Source: Kalaharituber pfeilii (Eukaryota; Ascomycota; Pezizomycetes; Pezizales; Pezizaceae). Taken from it: DNA of 64,000 bases. The DNA lies in contig WHUZ01000082.1 in NCBI GenBank assembly GCA_015179045.1, positions 62,001-126,000 on the forward strand, given 5' to 3'. The notes below the pieces were generated by a model, which saw only the letters and a list, made by a program, of their open reading frames with translations, was not told the DNA's origin and searched no databases. Shown piece by piece: positions 32,606 through 44,889 of this stretch. Every line of letters starts with the position of its first letter. Position 1 is the first letter of the stretch. The translations under genes and the position numbers were made by a program.

Positions 32606-33231
32606 ATGTCATGGGTAGATTTCCTCGGAAGCAGGTTACGTACATGATATCACGTCACAGCAGGTGGAAAAGATAAGGAATACGGACGACAAATTTTATG
32701 AGACAAACAGTTTCAACAGCTGCTCGACACAATGGGTACTATACTGGGAAGTGGAGAGGAGAAACAAGTGGAGCAAACGAGTTGGTGGACGACAAGGAGG
32801 GTTCAGTTCTTTGTGGCTTTCTATGGAAAATGGAAAACACAAAACAGTCGGAAGCAATGCGTCAATGCGGAATGATCAACGAAACAGCAACGAAAGAGAA
32901 TAACAGGAGAAACAGTGAACAACGAGATGAGCTGGTGAAAGTGGTGAAAAACGTCCATGTGGGTTACCTCCATCGCTTGCTAAATACCCAAAATTTATCA
33001 ATGCTACTGACGTATAGAAAAAAAAAGCTTTCTGAAAACGATTAATGCATACAAAGAACATAGATCCAATGCTGAAAATTAAATCCTACTTCGAAGCACA
33101 TACTCGGGAGAACACCCGCACTCTCACAACTTCCTTGCCAACAGATATAAAACAGAGTACAAAACATGAGGATTGAGGTCAACGTGAACAGCAGAGAGAT
33201 AAGAGAGCCAAAGGATGGGGACTAGCATCGG
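32606..33231 (+). other. Intergenic, with one unassigned ORF
   Basis: Plus-strand ATG frame 32,698-33,045 (115 codons, charged, no hydrophobic segment) matches no family I know and could be chance. The rest is the 3' flank of the STAND gene. Confidence 0.25.
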
Positions 33232-36200
33232 CTATGCCTCGTTGTCGTTTTCAAGTTTTGAACGTAGCATTGTGACAATTTCATGGCGCCCACGCTTGGT
33301 GGCAACATCTAGGGCAGTCTCAGACGCGGCATTGACCTGGGTAAAGTCGATTTTGTCATGTGCAAGAAGTTGCTTTGCTATGCGGGTGTGCCCATGGTAA
33401 GCTGTTATATGCAGCGGGGTGTCACCATCGTTATCACCACAGTTAACATTAATCCTACTGTCTGCAAGCAGCAGCTCGACCACCTTATGATGCCCGTGGT
33501 AAGCTGCAATAATGAGTGGTGTCCAGCCATCTTCGTTAGCCATATTGACATCGACCTTGGGATTTGCCAGCAGTAGCTCGACCACCTTATCATGCCCATT
33601 GTTAGCTGCTCTGTTCAGTGGTGTTAAGCCTTTTTTGTTAGCTATATTCACGTCGACCTTGGTATTCGCCAGCAGCAGCTCGACTACCTTGTCATGCCCA
33701 TGGAAAGCTGCATTATTGAGTGATGTCCAGCCATCTTTGTCAGCCATATTGACATCGACCTTGGTATGCGCCAGCAGCAGCTCGACCACCTTGCCATGCC
33801 CCTTGTTAGCTGCACTATTCAGTGGTGTGCGGCCGTTTTTGTTAGCTATATTCACGTCGACCTTGGTATTCGCCAGCAGCAGCTCGACTACCTTGTCATG
33901 CCCATGGAAAGCTGCATTATTGAGTGATGTCCAGCCATCTCCGTCAGCCATATTGACATCGACCTTGGTATGCGCCAGCAACAGCTCGACCACCTTGTCA
34001 TGCCCATTGTTAGCTGCTCTGTTCAGTGGTGTTGAGCCTTTTTTGGTACCCATATTCACGTCGACCTTAGTATTCGCCAGCAGCAGCTCGACCACCTTGT
34101 CATGCCCATGGAAAGCTGCATTATTGAGTGATGTCCAGCCATCTTCGTTGGCCATATTGACATCGACCTTGGTATGCGCCAGCAGCAGCTCGACCACCTT
34201 GCCATGCCCCTTGTTAGCTGCACTATTCAGTGGTGTGCGGCCGTTTTTGTTAGCTATATTCACGTCGACCTTGGTATTCGCCAGCAGCAGTTCGACCACC
34301 TTGTCATGCCCATGGAAAGCTGCATTATTGAGTGATGTCCAGCCATCTCCGTCAGCCATATTGACATCGACCTTGGTATGCGACAGCAACAGCTCGACCA
34401 CCTTGTCATGCCCATTGTTAGCTGCTCTGTTCAGTGGTGTTAAGCCTTTTTTGTTAGCTATATTCACATCGACCTTGGTATTCGCCAGCAGCAGTTCGAC
34501 CACCTTGTCATGTCCATGGAAAGCTGCATTATTGAGTGGTGTCCAGCCATCTTCGTTGGCCATATTGACATCGACCTTGGTATGCGCCAGCAGCAGCTCG
34601 ACCACCTTGTCATGCCCATTGTTAGCTGCTCTGTTCAGTGGCGTTGAGCCTTTTTTGGTACCCATATTCACGTCGACCTTGGTATTCGCCAGCAGCAGCT
34701 GGACCACCTTGTCAAGCCCATGGAAAGCTGCCAAATTCAGTGGTGTAAAGCCGTTTTCGTTAGCCTTATTGACGTCGACCTTGGTATTCGCCAGCAGCAG
34801 CTCAACCACCTTGCTATGTCCATTCCGAGCAGCTACATATAGCGGTGTCATGCCATTTGTATTACCTATATTAACGTCGACCCTGTCATTCGAATTCACT
34901 AGCAGCAGCTCAACTACCCCGCTATGCCCATTATATGCCGCGGCCCACAAAGGAGTGATGGCTCGTATACATGGGCTAATGGCACCATTAGTGGAGTTTA
35001 TATTGATATCTGCGGCCCTAATCCAAAGTCGTCTGAAGAGGTCTATATTTCCGCTCCATGCTGCCGCTGTCAAACAGATTCCAAGGAAGGGTTTTGGTAG
35101 AGTTGGAATGAGGTTTGGATTCTGCAGAACGTATCCCTCAACTAACACCCTCAAATCAAATACCACTGATGCCACAAAGATCGACCCACACCCAGAGGCT
35201 GCATGGATATGCTGACCTGAGACCCAATTCAACATCGATGGAGACCTATCAAACTCCCAGAGCGTATCAAATGCCTGGTAGTGGTTGCGGCCATTCGAGG
35301 ACCCTGCATCCTGCTCATAATCGAAGTACTGGAATAGTTTACTTTGGATTCGATCCTTCGAAGCTTTAGAGGCATGGATTCCCCAATGGCAAAAGGAGTA
35401 CTGTAAGAACGGGAAATCACAGCTCAAGTTCTTGCCATCCCACTGAGCATTCTGATATGCATCACCTCGGTCTGTTGTTAGGTACTCTAGACACATATGT
35501 GTAATAATGGAGTGTGCTTCAGCAGTTAAGATGGTAATTGAATTTGAGTTATCCGTGCTTGGAAATAACAGAGTTAGATTCTTCTCAAAGAACTCTTTAG
35601 CACTTTGATGAATGAAACGGATAATAAATTTATTTCTAACAAGAGCAGAGTTCGGTCAATGTCGGTTCCCATTTCTATTATCTAAGACTATGAATATTAC
35701 TTACCCCTTACTCTGCGCGTTATCTTTCAACTCTTCCTCAATCAGCAAACCTCCACAGTTAGAAAGCAAGTATGCTGTATCCACTCTATCATCCCTGTCA
35801 AAGCCAGTATCCTCATGCGTAGCAATTGCATCCAAAAGTGCATCAGGCTCTAACCAGTCCAAGGTAAACGTGACTAGCATGAGAGCTTTCTGAATTATTT
35901 CCCAGGACTCCACATTGAGCGCTTGAATTCGCTGAATTGCATTATGATAGGTACTGTCCAAACCTTTAGGAAGATTACCTAAAGCCAGCTTAAGCATGTT
36001 GCGGTTCGGAGTATTGGCAATGGAGGCTATGTGAAGTTGAGCAATTAAGAACCTCCACAAGTGCGTGCAAATGTTAGTTAGAGAAAAGAATTAGTTTCAA
36101 CAGAAAAATACTTACATTCCATTTGCCTGTTGTGAAATCCTATCAATTACCTCGTTCCGAAGTTCAGCATTAGCACCGATGAGGCGGTAAAGATTTTCAC

Positions 36201-38135
36201 CCGTTTTTGCAAACAGTTCAATTCTTGCCTCAAGATATATCCTGATATCATTGTCTTTGGCTGTTATTTCCAAGCTTGAGTACCCCTTTTCCATAAAGAA
36301 ATTAACAGTACTAGGATCAGGTCGAGATGTTGCGAAAAGCTGAACATTGCCAGCACACTGGATAAGATTGAACAAGTGGATGCGCAATAGGTCACGTTGA
36401 GAAAGGCATTCGTCTAAAGCATCAACTACAAGAAAGATTCTCTCCAGAGCTGAAGCACATTTCTTGACCCGCTCCATAATCTCGTTGACAGGCAAATAGC
36501 GTTCCTCTTTCTCCCAATATTCAGTGTAAAGCTCATTGAGATCAGGTGTAATATCGCATTGCTTTTCCAGTTGGCGCAGAATGCTTCCAAGGAGGTTCTG
36601 CAGAGTCTGCACTTGTTGGTCGCCATAGTTACAATACAAGAACGCAATTCCAACCTGCTTCTTGCCCATTGCTTCATTGATGCCATAGGTACCGCTCAAA
36701 TGCTGAATGACAAGAGACCTAAAAGAAGGTTTTGCTTAGTAGGTGGTATAGCAAAAAAAGCCTTTTTGAAGGGGAGATACGTGAGTGTAGTCTTTCCTGC
36801 ACCAGCTATAGTTTTGAATGTTAGCTGTTTTCTCTGCTTTGGCAGCTCGAACAAAAGGAGACTAACGCATCCCATAACAAAACAGTGCCCTCGACTCCCC
36901 TCGTAGCCATTCGGTAAATTTTTCATCCTCCAGGAGCCACGTCCCAGTACCATGCTCGACCTTCCCATAAACATTATCTTGCGTGCTCCAAAAGGTCAAT
37001 GGCGATAGCCATTTATATGCTCTTTTTCTGGCATCATCTGTTCAATTAAAAATGAGTTTAGTTACTTGAATGTCAAGAAATCCTCTTGGTTTTCCAGTGT
37101 TCTACCATACCTTCATTCTTGCTATGCGTCTTAACTGCAATAGCTCTAGTTCGCACCAGTAATCCAGATGTATAGATTACCACTATCAGCAAGTGTTTTG
37201 CTACCTATGGCAACGGAATTCCACTCGAGAAGGGTGTGTAACGTTTTCCATAGCTGCATTAAGGAGAGGAAACATACTTCATTTCTGCTACATCGTTGCT
37301 AACATCAGTCATTTTAGCTTGAGAGTCCAATACAACTTCCCTACAATTTTAGGTGCATATTAGCAGAACTGTCCATAAGCAGCATATAAACGGCTCGTTT
37401 CAAAGTGGAGTACCTGATCTCAAGCTGCAGCATCTTCTGCAGAATGTTCGTGATCGTTTCAAGAGACTGTGAAATTTCTTTGAATTCATCCTCTTGGAAT
37501 GGCCATACCAATCGATCAGCCAGTGTTCTGATGGTAGTCGATTTTTCCGCAGCGGCGGAAGTGACAGTAGACAAAGCCAAAGAACCCTCCGAACCAGTTC
37601 GGGGTTGCGCCAGATTGAAACCAGTTGAAGGGCTCAGGTAATGTCGAATAATTTTACCACCAGCAGTCATGGGTTTCTTAAGAATATCTCTCTTTCGCTG
37701 CCTCTTGACACCAGCATTGGTAGACGTTTTCCCAGAGGTTGCATTCGCAGTGAGGTCTCCGGAAATCGACCCATCCGTAGATATAATGGAACTTGCATCG
37801 GAAATTGTGATGGTAGCTTGACTCTCCACAATTGTCGAACTTTGAGCCTCAACAATAATTGCTGGCTGTTTTAGGAGATTCTGTAGCTTTGGATCTTGAA
37901 GAATTGCATTTAGCTTCTGGAGGACAAGGTGCTGCGGCTCAAGGCTCTTCTGCACTTCGTTTGGAATTTTGTTGTTTTGCTTTCTGTCAGCTACCTGCTG
38001 CGCATATTGTATATATAAGTTGAACCGTTCAATAAGTTCTTGGCGGGATGCTGGAGCATCTTTGATGTTCTGGAGATATTGAACCAGTTTGACGGCTGCT
38101 GGTATAATACCGAATGCAAGTCCTGCGGCATCCAT
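33232..38135 (-). CDS. NACHT-ankyrin STAND (fungal NLR-like) protein, eight exons
   Basis: Predicted exons 38135-37414, 37340-37278, 37121-37111, 37037-36867, 36805-36781, 36718-36116, 36052-35705 and 35602-33232 sum to 4314 nt with phases that agree at every junction, giving 1437 residues. The N-terminus (MDAAGLAFGIIPAAVKLVQY) resembles the helical N-terminal domain of fungal STAND proteins. The P-loop PGAGKTTLT (~323) is split between exons 5 and 6. A Walker B-like IFLVVDALDE and the ensuing RPDPSTVNFFMEK region complete a NACHT NTPase. Residues ~868-1430 hold about 17 ankyrin repeats, many near-identical. Such proteins act as ligand-gated switches in fungal heterokaryon incompatibility or immunity; that role is inferred. 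The 11-nt exon 3 is the least certain part. The gene looks intact. Confidence 0.88.
33560..34800 (-). repeat. 204-bp higher-order repeat within the ankyrin domain
   Basis: The two-repeat module (34 + 34 residues) recurs every 204 bp: the motif CGTCGACCTTGGTATT or a close variant falls at about 33,652, 33,856, 34,060, 34,264, 34,468 and 34,672. Type A repeats read N[RS]AAN[NK]GH and type B repeats read NNAAFHGHDKVVELLLANTK. Confidence 0.9.
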
Positions 38136-38478
38136 GTTGAGTAGATGGGATTGGATATTCGGCTGGTGTGGTTTGAAAGTACTGCAAAGAGGATCTGGAG
38201 TTTGGATGTACAGGTTCAGATCGTTTTGATAATAGCGGAACTAGTTCTTCTGATGAGCTTTCGATTTTTGGGGTTCTCTTGCTCAAAATGTCAAATAACC
38301 CCTACCCCGCAAGCGATAAGAGGCTCAAGAACTGAAAAAGAAACCAATTTGTAAATACGAGGTGGTGACTTAGGTGAACAGGGGTCAACTTTGAGGACCA
38401 ATCAGGAATGCATTCCATATTGTATTGTGCAATGCACCAATTTTTTAATGGCGTCCACCTCGGGACAGCACTGACCCC
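38136..38478. promoter_or_regulatory. Upstream region of the STAND gene
   Basis: Non-coding DNA between the STAND start codon and the H1 element; presumed to hold the promoter. No individual motif can be supported. Confidence 0.3.
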
Positions 38479-39518
38479 CAGTGTTCCCAACGGGCCGGCC
38501 AGGCCAGGCCAAGGGTATGGCCTGGCCGGCCTGGGCCATAGAAATCTAGGCCTGGGCCGGCCTGAAACATTCAGGCCGGCCGTGAGGTCCGCCCGCGCCG
38601 GCCCAGGCGGCCTGAATGTTTCAGGCCGGCCCAGGCCGCCCAGGCCGGTCCAGGCCATTCAGGCCATTCGGGCCATTCAGGCCATTCAGGCCGGTCCAGG
38701 CCATTCAGGCCATTCAGGCCGGTCCAGGCCATTCAGGCTGCAGTGTGAGTTAAGTTATACAGTAGCTAGCTATATACAGAACGTACTCTAAATTCTACGT
38801 ATACCTCATTCTCTAATGTTTAGGATTTTGCTTGCTGATTTTACACCGCCAGTATCGCTTTCCATTAGCATGCACATCTTCACCATTGTGTCAAATCCAA
38901 CTTTGTCGCACCAGATTTTTGTAACCCAAATTCCAGAAGACTCAATATCGGCATCAGATTGGACTGCAGGGAATCGTCGATGCAAGGTCAAAACTTGAAC
39001 TGCACTATTGAGAGTGAAAAATAGGAGAATACTAAAGGAATCATCATCGCCAGTAACGGTGGTTGGAATGTCTGTCTCCCTGCAATACTAATAAGAAATT
39101 AGTATATAGTCAAGCGATACAAAAAAAAATTACTTACCTGAATACCTGCGAAAAGCGCTGCTCAATAAAAAAAGGTCTAGATAGTTATCCGAAAATATTG
39201 AAAGGTTCATATTAAATCCGTGTCCAAGTAACCTGAAGGTGGCCCCTGAAATAGCCTCGTAACCAGCCCTCCTGCCCCTGAAATTGCTTGAACGGCCTGA
39301 ATGGCCTGGACGGCCTGGACCGGCCTGGGCGGCCTGGGCGGCCTGGGCAGTCTGGACGGTCTGAAACCGCCTGGGCCGGCCTGGACCGGCCTGGACCGGC
39401 CTGGGCCATCTGTAACCTTGGCCTGGCCGGCCTGGGCTGTTTCAGGCCTGCCAAGCCAGGCCGCCAAGCCGGCCGGTCCAGGCGGCCTGGTCGGCGGCCT
39501 GGCCGGTTGGGAACACTG
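38479..39518 (+). mobile_element. H1 hAT-like non-autonomous element, copy 1 (reference)
   Basis: Starts CAGTGTTCCCAACGGGCC, ends GGCCGGTTGGGAACACTG, with a perfect 8-bp target duplication CTGACCCC at 38,471-38,478 and 39,519-39,526. Arms of ~270 and ~240 bp are built from GGCCTG/CAGGCC motifs. The ~520-bp core (CAGTGTGAGTTAAGTTATAC to GGCCCCTGAAATAGCC) is shared with copies 2 and 3. No transposase. It lies ~340 bp upstream of the STAND gene. Confidence 0.95.
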
Positions 39519-42500
39519 CTGACCCCTCAGATCCCCGTGCATATTGTCACGAATGTACATGAGAGATGTTTTCTGTGTTTTATGATACTATCCCGCAGGC
39601 CCTCTCTCATTGTGTACTGAGCTTTGGATGTGTTAGGCATGCAGTGGCGCGGCACTCTGTAGAAAATTCAACTACTCCTTCAAAAGGAATATTCATTGAA
39701 TATTTTGAGATCAGGGGACTTCATTAACAATCCGCTGGGGTAATGATGGGCGCATGGGTATCGCTAAGCACATTGGCACTCTCCCCCATCACCGAGTTTC
39801 CTCAGAAGTTGCGAATTCGCTCTAGATTCACAAGCAGGGGTGTCGACGGGGGCTCCAGCTGCCCTACTAACTAGACTACTGCAGTCCCCTGCAGGTAAGG
39901 TACTGTATGTTCTCGTACCACACTGTTAGCTCAGCCGTACACAGCAACAATTGGTCCCGACAGCGTAATTTTCTCCCAAATAGACTAAAAATATACTCGA
40001 GCATCTATTGCCAATCATTGCTAAATTAGGTATCTATAGCTAGCGTTTGCTGTATCATTGAGGCAGACCACGCACAAATTCTTCACATTGACGTACATAT
40101 ATCCGGCAGCCGATTCCCCCCCAGATGCAAGGAATATTTGTAGAGGTCATGGATTCTGAAAACCATAACCAACCAAGTCAGGCTTTCTGCTGGCCATGTA
40201 ATTAGACCTGGGCCCGTCTAGATCCCCCATGCACCCACAACCCCCTTGATATTCAGGATGGAGATGCAATGTGGTACAAGGAACAAAAAATCCAGAAACA
40301 ATGAACTGTCAGATGAAACGAAAACAGTAGAAAAAATAAAGAGACATGAGAGTCATTAACCTATCAGAGAGTAATTTGCATTATCCGGGAAGGGAGGAGC
40401 ATTTGAAGTTGTTATTGAACAGGCTATTCGAGTGGCTGTTTGAGCAGTTACTGGAGGGAGCGCGAGAAAGGCTTCTGGAGTGGGGGGCGGAGAGGCTGCT
40501 GGAGTGGCTGCTGATGAAGAAGCTGTATGAACGACTGCTGGGGAAGAAGGGGTAGGGATGCTGGCGGGGGTGGCCGCTGAAAAACTAATTGTGGGACTGC
40601 CCGAGAGTTTGCTGGAGGAGGCTGTTGAAGGGGCTGTCGAAGCGGCTGTGGGACGGCGGAGTGGTGGGACGATGGGGTAGGGAAAAGGCGCGGGAGTTAT
40701 GCACTGCTCAAACTGACCTAGAGCTTAGCGATGAACGTTGTCTGTTGTGCGAGTGAGAAGCTGTAACGTTGAGGACGTGCTAGAAAGTGCTGTGGGGGGG
40801 CGGGGGAACGGAGTGGGGTCCAGAGAAGGCGGAGCTGTCAACTTTTTTAGCTGACTATAGCTTGATGACGTGTGTGCTGTTTTCTCGAGTTACGGACTTG
40901 AGCTTACAACAAGGCGGCACGTCAAGATATAGATTAAAGATCCATCCTGCGGTTTGGTTACTAGAACTAGCCAATGAAGGCACTGCGGGAACAAAACTTT
41001 TGGTCTAGATTGTGCGATTGTGTTCTGTCTGAGCGGTACATATGATTAGAAGACCCGTTCTCCTCATCGTAGTCTCCGTAACCAGAGCTGTTTTAATCGC
41101 CGCTTCATACATCCTTGCCTTTCTTGGCACAGCAAAAGCCTTTGGCAGCAGCATTCGGCATCAGCAATCCCGTAACTGCAGAGCGGGCAGCTTCACCACC
41201 ACGAGTTCGCTGTTTCGACATGAATAACTCACACAATCTAGCGGATATGTGCGATAAATTAATTATGGACTAAATTGACTGCGCTGAGTCCAAATATGGA
41301 GCAAAAAAAAAGCGAAGATGCTACATCTATAGCATCTACAATTGTATCATCTCTCATCGTGTAAAATAACCCCTCTGGCCCGCAAGCAAAAACCCACTCT
41401 CGTGCAGTATAGAAGTGTTGTATAACCAGTGGAGCCGAAGGGATAAAGCACTTTGAACTTCGCACTGACGGCACGAGCAGATCCGCTTGCGCCCTGGCAA
41501 CCCAGTGCCAAGCCTCCAAATGTGCCAGCGAGAGTGACATCTTCGGGGTGTCATGTTTGCCTGAGACTCTCCTATCTAGGAGGCAACGAGGCCTACGTGG
41601 AGCCGAGGCTGTGTGGCGGCGAGAGTTGCGATGAGTGGGAGTACACCTGTGTAGCGCCGAAAGCGCGATGAGGATACCTGTGGGGCGCCGAGGGAGAATC
41701 TGTGGCGGTGGAGGTGGTACGTAGGAATTCGGAGTGGCTGCGCAGTCTATGGTGCAACCAGACTAGATTACGTGGTAGAAAAGTGGTATACATAATCGAG
41801 AGTAATGTGAGTGAATCAAGAACCCAAGGTACAAATCGTGATATACCCACCGGCACGGAGGCAGCACGGGAGTTCTACCCCCCTTCTCACAACCTCCTTT
41901 TTCTTCATACAATACTTTGTCTTCAGAGAAAAGAGAGAAAGTATCCTCCCACAGTCCTTATTCAAAAATGCACAAGCTTTTCAACCGTTTTCCCAATGGA
42001 ATTAGGGGTAGCTATTAGAAGTGTTGTTTTGTACAAGTCCTATTTAAAAACTGTTGTGTAAGATGACAGATAATATCCACTACCGCCTCTCAATGGACCG
42101 GAGCGGTAGGAGCTAGCGGAACGAATGTATGACTTTTATGCGAAAAGTGCGGGTGCGAAAGAAAAGATGAAAAGAGATTGATTGTATGAACTACAGTACA
42201 GCACATTTACTATGGAATACCTCACGTGGCGTCCTTATCTCCACGTGATCCCCGTGCTAAGCTTTGCCCTTGAGTGTACTTAACCATTTTGTTATCTTCC
42301 CCACACCGGAGGAGACTCGAAAGAATTCGCTAGTTTGCAATTGTATCTGCCAGACTGTCACACCCTCATGTGCTATATATTCCCCAAAAATGTCTAGAAA
42401 ATCATTTACTATGTTCTCTCATGCTTTAATTTGAGCCCACCGAAGGGCCATTTACCTTCAGAGTAGCCTTACACGTAGGTTAACGGATTTGATCGGTTTC

Positions 42501-42805
42501 CAAGTGATGATCGGTTTCTAAGCGAAACCCTTTATGCTTTACCAAGAATATATTGGCTGCTTTGATGGGACTGTTTCTTACAACATTACATAGAAGTACG
42601 GGTACCGGTGAGTTTAACCAGACCGGCTTTATAGGCTCATGAAACGTCGTAGGCGCTTTTGAACTAATTTCTACTGCAGATCTTGTGGTGGGCTTAGGGA
42701 GTGTACTTATAACCTAGTATTCCTGCATCTTTATTTCTTTCTCTCCTAAATTTTTCCAGCTCAGTAGTCAAGAACTCCTAGCAATGGCTACGTAACACAT
42801 TTACT
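39519..42805. other. Intergenic region without a supported gene
   Basis: 40,400-40,690 is a low-complexity tract of CTGGAGTGGCTG-like repeats producing Leu/Glu-rich ORFs. 41,440-41,860 has overlapping ORFs on both strands without domains. Palindromic CACGTG-like words occur near 42,225-42,250. No gene called. Confidence 0.4.
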
Positions 42806-43156
42806 TCATACACAGTCCACCTCTCCATTACCAAACGACCTGCACACCTGCATTCCATCTTTGCAACAATACGAATTGCTGCTTCCAGAGCAACAAATTG
42901 TGCCCACGGGGCAGCAATGCCACCTGTCGAAAGCCTCTGCTGGGATGCACAGAGTATCATCACTGCGAGGACACCAAGCCTGGGATGTGGATGGTAGATA
43001 TGGTGGAGGCGGGATGCAGATGGATAAATCCTCTCCAGGGCACCCCAGTGGCGGCGGAATAGCCACTGCGTGAACGTTCATGGTAGGCATTTGTAAAAAG
43101 TAGACAACGTGGGAGGCTATCAGCAGGGAAAGTGACGCGACCAACGGATCATGCAT
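42806..43156 (-). CDS. Small secreted cysteine-rich protein, granulin-like
   Basis: A single-exon ATG frame of 116 residues. The N-terminus is a hydrophobic signal sequence (LVASLSLLIASHVVYF), with a likely cut near NVHA. The mature part is Pro- and Cys-rich with 12 cysteines, three as CC pairs: HCCPVGTICC ... YCCKDGMQVC. This CC-x-CC-x-CC spacing resembles half of a granulin motif and occurs in many fungal cell-wall or effector-like proteins. The cysteines would form disulphides outside the cell. In fungi of this kind such proteins are effector or wall-protein candidates, but no activity can be inferred. Neighbours are non-coding DNA and retroposons. The longer frame upstream starts with a TTG and was not used. 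Confidence 0.65.
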   Translation of the reverse strand: MHDPLVASLSLLIASHVVYFLQMPTMNVHAVAIPPPLGCPGEDLSICIPPPPYLPSTSQAWCPRSDDTLCIPAEAFDRWHCCPVGTICCSGSSNSYCCKDGMQVCRSFGNGEVDCV

Positions 43157-43429
43157 ATCTGATGTTGACAAGTGGAATCGAAATGGTCTGCGAGATGTGT
43201 AATGAGAGTGAAAGTGTGTGCTCTGGCTTGAGTCTCCTACTCCGCCTCACTGCCAGGAAGAAGTAGACATTGACTTTGGGGCACTCTATTGCGTTTTAAA
43301 TATGCTTCCACTTGTTGTACAGGAAACATAATACCTGCATTCAAATTTTGAATTTACTCCTGCTTCTGTTGCCGTGAGTTCATGCAGTGACTGGTTACAG
43401 TAAACTTTCGAAATCCAAACCCTGTTATT
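43157..43429. promoter_or_regulatory. Upstream region of the Cys-rich protein gene
   Basis: Short non-coding interval; presumed promoter, no motif supported. Confidence 0.25.
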
Positions 43430-43498
43430 GCCCTGCCATGGCGAGCAGCTGCAAGGGGGGTTACGTGATATAAAGAAAAAAAAAAAAAAGAAAAAAAA
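43430..43498 (+). mobile_element. LINE-B 3'-end insertion, 69 bp
   Basis: GCCCTGCCATGGCGAGCAGC..GTTACGTGATATAAAG then A runs; flanks AACCCTGTTATT and AACTCTGTTATT are an 11/12 target duplication. Confidence 0.88.
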
Positions 43499-43970
43499 AA
43501 CTCTGTTATTATCACTTGACATAAAAGCGGATACTAGGCAGTCATTCAGCTTGGTGTACATCATGGGATCACTGCTATCAGGGGCACAGCGTATTAGATC
43601 TGCGGCTATCCGCAGATTTTTTTCGCTCAGATGCATTTGAGTACGACGGTCAACTTGTAGCATATAAAAAATTTTAAAATTGCAGGAAGGAAACTGAGAG
43701 AGATTAAAAGACTTTGAATGAACGCTGAGTGCAGTTGGGGAGCTAGTTTACCAGTAACACGCTGAAGTAACCGGGCGATGGCAACTTCATGCGCTCAGCT
43801 GCTGCCCTAGAAGTACAATCTCAACCGGCATAATTACCAAGCTCTTAAGTTGGCATATGGTTTAAGAGTGCCTATGCAAGGACAGACAAACCGATATAAT
43901 TCCTAAATCTGTCTTTCCTCTCCACTAGACTTCTTTCCTCTCCACTAGACTCGGAGATCCTTCTTCGCAA

Positions 43971-44604
43971 TAGTGAGCGGCACGAGCTAGCTCGAGTCGA
44001 GCTAGAGGGTGAGCTTGAGCTAGCTCGTGAGTAAGTGAGCTCGGCTCGAGCCGAGCTCATCAAATAGAAGGTGGGCTCGAGCCAGCGAGCCTTGATTACA
44101 TGATGTTGATAACTAATCTAAACTATTCTATAGCTTCATCCTCCTCGCCGCTATCCACTAAATTCAGTATTTCTTCTACATTACTCCTGCTGCAAATTCC
44201 TCCACTGCTTCCTTCAGCTCATCAACATTGAGCCAGGACTTTAAGCATTTGATAGCACTCATAGTGTCACCTTCCATTCTGTTTTGGCGCTTGTTGAGAA
44301 CTTCGCCTGCCTGTAGTAGATTGTCAGCTTAGCTAGAGATAGTATTATGTTGAAATACTTACCTGGGAGAATATCTGTTCAGAGAGAACAGATATAGCCA
44401 TTCCAAGTATTAATAGTAAAACTAAAGCATCCTTGTAACTCTATGTGTGCACATAAAAGTTGAATGACATCTTCATGAGTTCTATTATAGAGTTTCAAAA
44501 TATCTCTATGTATAGTATGAGCTGAAACTTTCTGAACTATGAGGTTGCAATATTGGAAAAGCTCTAGAAATGATGTCTTTTCTGCTAGTTTGATTAGTAA
44601 ATTT
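43971..44604 (-). pseudogene. H2 hAT transposase C-terminal relic with its terminal repeat
   Basis: The low-coordinate end is a terminus, TAGTGAGCGGCACGAGC, followed by CTCGAG-rich subterminal repeats. On the minus strand 44,150-44,440 encodes the hAT C-terminal dimerisation region: MAISVLSEQIFSQ, a ~60-bp GTAAGT..CTACAG intron, then AGEVLNKRQNRMEGD and CLKSWLNVDELKEA. Ac/hobo-type transposases carry this segment (SE..FS.AG..L...RN.L). The N-terminal parts and catalytic core are missing, and a LINE-A insertion terminates the copy at 44,605. The MITE at 53,241-53,586 has the same termini and is a plausible non-autonomous partner. Confidence 0.75.
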
Positions 44605-44889
44605 TTCTTTTTTTTTCTTTTTTTATATCATTACTCGCTTGCCACCCTGTGTGCTATGGCGAGGTCTAGTTACATGAAATATAGAATAAGTCAAATAAAG
44701 AGAAAGGAAAATAAAATAAAGGAAGAAGGAATGTCTGAAATCAAGCCCGTCCTGCCCAGTCTATTAGTTCCGTCAGTTTGTCTCCTTCCCCGTCTGTCTC
44801 TGGTTTGGGGGGCGCTTTCAAGTCCGCCTCCCTAGTGTTCCCAACCGGCCAGGCCTGAAACAGCCCAGGCCGCCCAGGGTGGTCCAGGC

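Noticed and set aside
33512..35215. 567-codon plus-strand ORF opposite the ankyrin repeats
   Set aside because: Antisense shadow of the repetitive ankyrin exon; composition follows from the repeat and no domain is present.
40346..40555. Leu/Glu-rich 69-codon ORF
   Set aside because: Arises from CTGGAGTGGCTG-type low-complexity sequence; no start context or domain.
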